Assembly: GCA_030680415.1 (NCBI GenBank)
Contig: JAUXVE010000146.1
Coordinates: 1 to 48,711, forward strand
Direction: 5' to 3'
DNA from: Rubrivivax sp.
Lineage (GTDB): Bacteria > Pseudomonadota > Gammaproteobacteria > Burkholderiales > Burkholderiaceae_C
Length of the DNA: 48,711 bases
Position numbers and translations under genes: made by a program. The notes below the pieces were generated by a model, which was given only the letters and a program-made list of their open reading frames with translations, made no database searches and was not told the DNA's origin. Of the stretch, positions 41,925 to 48,711 are shown piece after piece (position 1 is the first letter of the stretch; each line of letters begins with the position of its first letter).

Positions 41925-42697
41925 GCATGAACATCCTCTCGGTGCGCGGTGTCGAGCGCCGTTTCGACACCACGCTGGCGCTGCAGGCCACCGACCTGGA
42001 CGTGGCCGAGAACGACTTCGTCACCATCCTGGGCCCCAGCGGCTGCGGCAAAAGCACGCTGTTGCGCATCGTGGCCGGCTTGGACCATCCAACCCAAGGC
42101 GAGGTGCAGCTGGACGGCCGACGCATCAGCCGCCCCGGCGCCGACCGCGGCATGGTGTTCCAGAGCTACACGCTGTTTCCCTGGCTCAGCGTGCTGGACA
42201 ACGTGTGCTTCGGCCTGCGCGAGCGCGGCTGGCCGCGCGCGCGGCAACTCGACGTCGCCCACGGCTTCCTGTCCAAGGTGGGGCTCCAGGGTTTTGCCGA
42301 GCACTACCCCAAGCAGCTCAGTGGCGGCATGCAGCAGCGTACGGCGCTGGCGCGCGCGCTGGCCAACGACCCGCGCATGCTGCTGATGGACGAACCCTTC
42401 GGTGCGCTGGACCACCAGACGCGCGAGCTGATGCAGGAACTGCTGCTGGGCATCTGGGAGGAGCAGCGCAAGACCGTGCTCTTCGTCACCCACGACATCG
42501 ACGAGGCCGTGTTCATGGGCAGCCGCGTGGTGGTGATGAGCGCGCGCCCGGGACGCATCAAGCTCGACCGCGTGGTGCCGCTGGTGCACCCGCGCCACTA
42601 CTCGATCAAGACGTCACCGGCCTTTACCGAACTCAAGGCCGAACTGACCGAGGCCGTGCGTGCCGAGGTGCTGGCAGCGCAGGCGCAGGCCGCCTGA
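41921..42697 (+). CDS. ABC transporter ATP-binding protein, SsuB/TauB-like
   Basis: The 258-residue ATPase has Walker A GPSGCGKST (near 38-46), Q-loop VFQSYTLFPWL, signature LSGGMQQR, Walker B LLMDEPFGALD and switch His in FVTHDIDEAVF. It drives the adjacent permease. ATG 41921 overlaps the permease stop by four bases. A short GC-rich inverted repeat (GGGCCGC...GCGGCCC near 42713-42737) lies after the stop but has no T-run. Confidence 0.93.
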   Translation: MSMNILSVRGVERRFDTTLALQATDLDVAENDFVTILGPSGCGKSTLLRIVAGLDHPTQGEVQLDGRRISRPGADRGMVFQSYTLFPWLSVLDNVCFGLRERGWPRARQLDVAHGFLSKVGLQGFAEHYPKQLSGGMQQRTALARALANDPRMLLMDEPFGALDHQTRELMQELLLGIWEEQRKTVLFVTHDIDEAVFMGSRVVVMSARPGRIKLDRVVPLVHPRHYSIKTSPAFTELKAELTEAVRAEVLAAQAQAA

Positions 42698-42749
42698 AGC
42701 TGGCTCGGAAAGGGCCGCGCGGGCGGCAGGCGGCCCGGCGCAGTGATCG

Positions 42750-43073
42750 TCAGCGCTCAAGGTGCGGGTTGCCCATGCCCTCGGCCGGCGCACCGGTGTC
42801 GGGGTCGATCCAGTCGGCTATGCCCAGTTCGGCCTCGGCCTCGCGCAGGCTCTCGCCGGGCTCGACGTCGTCGGGGTCGCCGCCGTGCATGTCGGCGTAG
42901 GCGTCGCTGTAGGTGGCGAAGGGGCCGAACTGCTGCTTGCCGTCGGCGCCGCACCAGTAGTAGCCGTCCGGGTGAAACGTGATCGGTTCGGCGACGGCGG
43001 CGAGCACGGTGCCAATCTCTTCTACCGGCACCGGCTCCTCGGCTGGGGGCAGTGGGTTCGTCGGGCGTTTCAT
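42750..43073 (-). CDS. Small acidic protein of unknown function
   Basis: The 107-residue protein has a Pro/Glu-rich N-terminus (MKRPTNPLPPAEEPVPVEE). The compact core is FHPDGYYWCGADGKQQFGPF and AYADMHGGDPDDVEPGES, followed by ELGIADWIDPDTGAP. The sequence reads like a real soluble protein (balanced, low in Arg) and not an antisense frame. No signal peptide or known motif is recognised; the single Cys sits in the aromatic core. ATG 43073 was chosen; in-frame sequence further up is Arg-rich. It is convergent with the ABC ATPase gene. Confidence 0.65.
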   Translation of the reverse strand: MKRPTNPLPPAEEPVPVEEIGTVLAAVAEPITFHPDGYYWCGADGKQQFGPFATYSDAYADMHGGDPDDVEPGESLREAEAELGIADWIDPDTGAPAEGMGNPHLER

Positions 43074-43561
43074 CGTCAGGCTCCGGGGGGTGCGTCGAGC
43101 GCGACGCCGTGTGTCATCAAGGTCAGTCTGCACCCCGATGCTGGTTCAGTCCCTGCGCTGGGTCAAGGGGCTGTCGATCGACGCCGGGGACGCCATCACA
43201 GACGCCGGCGGCTTGGCCCATGCGAGGCGTAAACTGCGCCGATACAGCCGTGGCCGAGCATCACCAGCCGGCCGGCGATTTTGGAGTCCTTGGGTCTCGA
43301 ACTCGTGATGCAGCGCGCGCGCGACTCGGGCCGATGCCGCGCAGCGCGAGCCCCCGAGTCCCCTGCCAAGAGCGAGCCCTGTGCCGCCTTCCGAGCCATC
43401 GATTGAGTGCGCGCAATCCGGTGGTGTCCGTGCGACCGCGGCCGAGGGCTCGCAGGCGCCGCTCGTGTTCGCGCCGCAGCACCAAGGCGCCGGCCCTGCG
43501 GCCGGTCGCGGGACCGCGTTCTCAGCGGCTGGCGGCGGGCGCGGCGACTGCGCGACGTCGG
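43074..43561. other. Stretch without a supported gene
   Basis: About 490 bp between the small acidic protein and the first His-Cys protein. Short open frames exist on both strands, but they are Arg/Pro-rich and lack recognisable motifs. No tRNA-like fold, CRISPR repeat or insertion sequence was seen. The region upstream of 43073 should contain that gene's promoter. Confidence 0.6.
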
Positions 43562-45244
43562 CTAGGCGGACTGGAGCAGGCGAATCAGCATGTCGATCAC
43601 GTCCTTGCCATCGGGTGACTTCAGCCTGTGCTCGTGCAGCGTGCGGGCAAGGTCGGCCGGTGCCAGCGTCCGGTAGTCGGAGCGGATCAGGATGCCGGCG
43701 ATCGCGCGCTGCAGCTCGAGCGTGCGGGCCAGCGGGAACAGGCGTGCGATCTCCTGCAGGCTTTGTGGATCGGCCAGGCGCTGCCGCGCCAGCGTCTCGA
43801 GGGCACGCAGCTGCGCGTCGCCGGCGGTCATGCGCCCGATGCCCGAGGTGACGGCACGCAGTTCAGCCACGTCGGCCAGCGGCCGATGGCGCAGGTAGAC
43901 CTGGGCGATCGCGACATCCTCGTCACGGGAACTCGTCAGTGCGTGAACGGTGCGTTCGTGGGCCTGTGCGCTTCCCAGGCACGCCAGCACGGCCGCATGC
44001 GTCACCTTGCCGGGTTGCACCGCACCCGTGGCCAGCAGTTGCCGCGCCAGTCCCGGTTCGGGGTCCTGACGGGTCGCGCAGACGAGGTCGACTTCGTTCC
44101 TGCCCACGCTGTCGCGGGCCATGCGATCCGCGATCATGCGCAGGAACTCCGAGCGCTCCTGCGCAGGCGACAGCCAGCCGAGCGTGCGCGCCAGCGCCAT
44201 CATGCGGTTGTGGACCGCCGCTTCGTCGGCATCGCGCGCAAACGCGAGGTAGTGTTCGCGCGCGCCGCGGTCGCGTTCGATCGCGCCGAGAGCGGCTGCC
44301 ACCTCGGGCACCAGCCGCTGCGCCGGACCGATCGAGGCGACGTAGCGTTCGAGATGATCGAGGAACATGCGCACCTCGGTCACGTCGCGCTGCAGCACCT
44401 CGTGCATGAAGGCGAGTTTTCGTGCATCCGACGGCCCATCGTCGGCGAAGCCGCACATGTCGCCGCGCAAGCCCGCGTGCGGATCCGCATCGCTCAGGCC
44501 TGCGACGGCGATCATCGAGCTGGGTGCGAAGAGGTTCAGCAGGGTCGGGCTCGCGCGGCCGCTCGCGACCTCGCCCGCGGGTGCCGACTGGAAGTAGCGC
44601 TCGAGCAGCGGCCCCGCGGTGCGTCCGAGTGGTGCCTTCGAGGAAAAGCCGTAGAGCACCGGCACGTCCTTGAACACGTGGCGCAGCCGGTCGCGATTGC
44701 TCTGGCCGTAGCGCTCGCTCAACAGCGTGGACAGGCGTTCGGCGTCGGCCTGCGAGTGGCCCGAGCGCAGGAGGCTGCGCGCGACCTCGGCCGAGGCGAC
44801 ATGCCTGGGCTCCGACTTCAGGGTGTTGCATCCGAACAGATACACCTCCTTGAGCTGCGAGAACAGCCCGCTGCACGACGCGCTGCACGACGCCTGCTGC
44901 ATCTCGTGGACGGTCAGGAACTCCTTGTCGTCGAAGCGGTCGGTGTAGAACTCGGTGCCATCGTCGAAGTGGCCGGAGATGATGAGCGCGTCGCAGGTCA
45001 CGCCGCGCCGGCAGGCCGAGGCCAGCCAATCGGGCTGCCCGCGCTGCACCAGTTCTTCGAAGCGGTACTCGCCGCGCGGCAGATGGCGCTGGAACGTGTC
45101 CCTTTCGTCGGACGAGTTGATGGTGACGGTGCACACGGTCTTCGGGGCCGCGCTGGCATCGAGCGACCATGCTGCGGCCAGGCACGCCAGGAGGGCGGCC
45201 GCGGTGCCGAAGAGGGGTCGGGGCAGGGCGGTTCGACGCAGCAT
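43562..45244 (-). CDS. Exported protein with caspase/CHAT-like His-Cys pair and helical repeats (copy A)
   Basis: The 560-residue protein has a signal peptide (about 1-33, ending DASAAPK). In the first domain CDALIISGHFDDG places a His at 92 and VYLFGCNTLKSEP a Cys at 139, each at the end of a hydrophobic strand. This recalls the SGH...C layout of CHAT/caspase-clan proteases, though no family match can be proved by eye. Between them a double-Cys segment CSASCSGLF could form a disulfide. VFKDVPVLYGFSSKAP follows. Residues about 290-560 are alpha-helical with HEAT-like spacing. The tandem paralog 45337-46995 conserves the His, the Cys and their spacing of 47 residues. Function is unknown; an envelope protease is a hypothesis. 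Confidence 0.7.
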   Translation of the reverse strand: MLRRTALPRPLFGTAAALLACLAAAWSLDASAAPKTVCTVTINSSDERDTFQRHLPRGEYRFEELVQRGQPDWLASACRRGVTCDALIISGHFDDGTEFYTDRFDDKEFLTVHEMQQASCSASCSGLFSQLKEVYLFGCNTLKSEPRHVASAEVARSLLRSGHSQADAERLSTLLSERYGQSNRDRLRHVFKDVPVLYGFSSKAPLGRTAGPLLERYFQSAPAGEVASGRASPTLLNLFAPSSMIAVAGLSDADPHAGLRGDMCGFADDGPSDARKLAFMHEVLQRDVTEVRMFLDHLERYVASIGPAQRLVPEVAAALGAIERDRGAREHYLAFARDADEAAVHNRMMALARTLGWLSPAQERSEFLRMIADRMARDSVGRNEVDLVCATRQDPEPGLARQLLATGAVQPGKVTHAAVLACLGSAQAHERTVHALTSSRDEDVAIAQVYLRHRPLADVAELRAVTSGIGRMTAGDAQLRALETLARQRLADPQSLQEIARLFPLARTLELQRAIAGILIRSDYRTLAPADLARTLHEHRLKSPDGKDVIDMLIRLLQSA

Positions 45245-45336
45245 GCCGTCAGTGTTCCACAAGCCGCGGCGGCCAAAGAGAAGGACATGCAACAGATCGC
45301 GTGCCCATGCTGCCCGATGCGGACCCGGCAAGGCGC

Positions 45337-46995
45337 TCAAGGCGATTGCAGCCGGCGTATCAGCGCGTCGACGATGTTGTCGCCCGAGGGCGACGGCCGG
45401 CGGCGCTCGAGCAAGGTGCGCAAGAGGTTCGGGCCGGCGATCGACCGCCGGTCGGCGCGGATCAGGATGCCCGCGATCGCGGCCTGGACTGACCACGACG
45501 AGGTCTGCGCGTAGAGGCGTACCAGCATGTCCAGGACTTCGCCGTCGGACACATAGTGCCGGCCCAGAGCGTCCAGCGCGCGCACCTGGGCGTCGGAAGG
45601 GTGCATTTGGACGACGGCCGCAGCGACCCGATGCAACTCGCTGGCGTCGGTGATGGGGCGGTGGCGCAGATAGGCCTGCGCGATCTGCACATCGGCCTCG
45701 TTCGGGCTGGCCAAGGCCTGCAGCGTGCGCGCACGATCCTCGGCGCTGCCCAGGCAGGCGCGAACAGCGGCGTGCGGCACGTCATCGGCCGGGCTCCGCG
45801 GGGGAACGCGCCCGCTGAATGCGCCGTCGAGGTCGCGCGCCTGGTTCAAGCTGCAGGCCAGATCCACCTCGGTCAGGCCGACCATGCTCCGGGCCTGCAG
45901 TTGGCCCAGCATCAGCGAGAGTTCAGCCCGCTGTTCGGCGGCCGTCAGCCAGCCCAGGTCGCGTGCGACCTTGATCATGCGCGCCCGTACCTCAGGCTGG
46001 TCGGCATCGCGTGCGAAGTCGAGAAAGCGCGCGCGGGCGGCAGCGTCGCGCGCGATGACGCCGAGCGCCTGTGTCACCTCCGGTGTCCGCCGCGCAGGGT
46101 CGCCGAGCGCCGTCATATACCTCTCGATGCGGTCGAGATGGACACGGGCTTGTGCCGTCTGCCGTTGCATGAGCTGGTGTATGAAGGCCAGCCTGTCCGC
46201 GTCCGACAAGCGGTCATCGACGAACTGGCAGACGTCCCGTCGCACATCTGCGTTCGGATCCTTGTCGGTCATGCCCCGGGTCACGGACATCGCGCTTGCG
46301 AACTGCCCGAGCAGGCGGCCGCTGGGGCAGCCTTGACCGATCTCAGGTGCGCCGCTCGCCCGGAAGTAGCCGCTCAGCGTGGCGGCTGCCATCGGACCCT
46401 GCGGCGCCGCCGATGAGAATCCGTAGATCACCGGCACGTCCTTGAACACCATGCGCATGCGGTCGCGGCTGCTCTGGCCGTACCTTGCGTTCAGCGACCG
46501 CAGCTGGCGTGTGGCCTCCTGGGGCGAGTGTCCTTCGCGCACGAGACTGCGAAGGGTCTCTGCCGATGCACTGTTCAGCGGCTGCGGATTCAGCGTGTTG
46601 CAGCCGAACAGGTAGACCTCCTTCAGCCGGGAGAAGAGCCCCGGACAGGAATCGCTGCAGGACACGCGCTCCAGTTCGTCGACGGGCAGAAATTCGCGTG
46701 CCTCCAGCCGATCGGAATAGAACACGTTGCTGCCGTCGTAGTGGCCGGAGATGACGAGCACGTCGCAGGAGACCGCCGCGCGGCAGGCCGACGCCAGCCA
46801 ATCGGGCCGGTCGCGTTCGACGAGCTCGACGAACCGGTACTTCGCTGCGGGCAGGTGGCGGCGAAACGCTTCCTTCTCGTCGGCGGAGTTGACGGTGATG
46901 GTGCAGACCGTCTGCTTCTCGGCCGCCGCGAGCGGCGTCGACAACGACAGGGCCAATGCGAACGGGATGCTGCGGAACTTCGGATGCCATCGCAT
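45337..46995 (-). CDS. Exported protein with caspase/CHAT-like His-Cys pair and helical repeats (copy B)
   Basis: The 552-residue paralog of the preceding entry has a signal peptide ending PLAAAEKQ. It conserves VCTITVNSADEKEAFRRHLP, CDVLVISGHYDG (His 85), CSDSCPGLFSRLKEVYLFGC (Cys 132), the VFKDVPVIYGFSSAAPQGP segment, a long alpha-helical half, and the C-terminal SPSGDNIVDALIRRLQS. It lies 92 bp upstream of copy A on the same strand, so the pair is probably transcribed together. The two copies have diverged substantially outside these motifs, suggesting an old duplication with both maintained. ATG 46995 directly precedes the signal peptide. The divergent argG promoter must share the 140-bp gap. 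Confidence 0.7.
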   Translation of the reverse strand: MRWHPKFRSIPFALALSLSTPLAAAEKQTVCTITVNSADEKEAFRRHLPAAKYRFVELVERDRPDWLASACRAAVSCDVLVISGHYDGSNVFYSDRLEAREFLPVDELERVSCSDSCPGLFSRLKEVYLFGCNTLNPQPLNSASAETLRSLVREGHSPQEATRQLRSLNARYGQSSRDRMRMVFKDVPVIYGFSSAAPQGPMAAATLSGYFRASGAPEIGQGCPSGRLLGQFASAMSVTRGMTDKDPNADVRRDVCQFVDDRLSDADRLAFIHQLMQRQTAQARVHLDRIERYMTALGDPARRTPEVTQALGVIARDAAARARFLDFARDADQPEVRARMIKVARDLGWLTAAEQRAELSLMLGQLQARSMVGLTEVDLACSLNQARDLDGAFSGRVPPRSPADDVPHAAVRACLGSAEDRARTLQALASPNEADVQIAQAYLRHRPITDASELHRVAAAVVQMHPSDAQVRALDALGRHYVSDGEVLDMLVRLYAQTSSWSVQAAIAGILIRADRRSIAGPNLLRTLLERRRPSPSGDNIVDALIRRLQSP

Positions 46996-47008
46996 GGCAC
47001 CATGTTAG

Positions 47009-48469
<1,461 letters not shown>

Positions 48470-48499
48470 GAGGTTGAGAGGCCATCCGATGCACCCGCG

Positions 48500-48669
48500 T
48501 AAGCCCCCAGAACAGCCGCAATCAAGGCGCAAAGCGCAGCCGGGGTGGGGCCATGACCACAGCGGGTCATGGCCTTCGCAGGCGGCAGGCCCCGCGCAGG
48601 CGGGCCCTGCCGTCCGGCTCAGCCCCGGCGAGCATTTGCAACGCGGAGTGCGGCTGTTCTGGGGGCTTA
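48500..48669. repeat. Structured element bounded by perfect 21-bp inverted repeats
   Basis: Positions 48500-48520 and 48649-48669 are exact reverse complements over 21 bp. Between them are a perfect 10-bp hairpin (GGCCATGACC at 48549-48558, GGTCATGGCC at 48565-48574, 6-nt loop) and a second GC-rich hairpin near 48580-48610. An additional 8-bp pair (TGCAACGC near 48637, GCGTTGCA at the very end) extends to the window edge. It encodes no protein of note. It resembles a MITE or other non-coding repeat; it could also terminate argG. Confidence 0.8.
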
Positions 48670-48711
48670 CCCGTAGGGCAGGGGTACCCAAGGGCCCTGC
48701 GCGGCGTTGCA

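Noticed and set aside
43196..43399. Small open frames in the gap at 43.1-43.5 kb
   Set aside because: Arg-rich, no ribosome binding site or motif, and overlapping alternatives in several frames.

Overview
The window is high-GC DNA with ATGA/GTGA-overlapping operons, frequent GTG starts, a GlnS and an E. coli-type ArgG, PEP-CTERM sorting and a five-step histidine utilisation locus. Together these point to a betaproteobacterium of the order Burkholderiales, plausibly the Rubrivivax/Leptothrix/Methylibium side. That placement is inference from gene content and protein style, not from a marker alignment. LAYOUT. 1-8.4 kb: housekeeping and envelope genes (class V aminotransferase, DUF808 membrane protein, DUF3016 protein, glnS, PAP2 phosphatase, MipA/OmpV) mixed with an unusual density of damaged genes: a sensor that stops after its HAMP domain, a 63-codon patatin stub, an FKBP whose catalytic middle is deleted in frame, and a 43-codon N-terminal stub of an FAD oxidoreductase. 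8.4-10.6 kb (+): a PlsC-type acyltransferase coupled to a family 2 glycosyltransferase, both typical of aryl-polyene loci, then a small protein with a prepilin signal at one end and a PEP-CTERM anchor at the other. 10.7-29.5 kb (-): an aryl-polyene / xanthomonadin-type pigment cluster. Read in the direction of transcription it runs ACP, membrane protein, ligase-dehydratase fusion, LpxL-type acyltransferase, LolA-like protein, MMPL exporter, polysaccharide deacetylase, methyltransferase, ketosynthase (KS), chain-length factor (CLF), dehydratase, ketoreductase. It is then interrupted by a Calx-beta/RTX-type protein and resumes with a lipoprotein, a second KS, a second CLF and a flavin-dependent halogenase-like enzyme. 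The second KS is frameshifted by an exact 20-bp tandem duplication; removing one copy restores a full-length gene. 29.7-31.9 kb: a DUF1499 protein and a secreted M14 metallopeptidase. 31.9-42.7 kb: the complete hut locus. hutC-D-I-G-F run leftward and hutU-hutH run rightward from a shared control region with a palindromic HutC-like operator; a taurine/nitrate-type ABC transporter follows hutH. HutU carries an in-frame insertion of about 27 residues, and a large multi-hairpin repeat separates hutU from hutH. 42.7-48.7 kb: a small conserved-looking protein, two tandem paralogous exported proteins with a caspase/CHAT-like His-Cys arrangement, argG, and a structured element bounded by perfect 21-bp inverted repeats. 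HOW THE GENES WORK TOGETHER. The pigment genes would activate an aryl starter, elongate it on the ACP through KS/CLF-KR-dehydratase cycles, modify it (methylation, possibly halogenation), attach it to a lipid or sugar carrier and export it through the MMPL/LolA-like pair. Whether the pathway still works depends on the second KS. The hut genes convert histidine to glutamate by way of formiminoglutamate and formylglutamate (HutH, U, I, F, G), under HutC control and with HutD alongside. The tandem His-Cys proteins near 43.6-47.0 kb are the best candidate here for an undescribed system.
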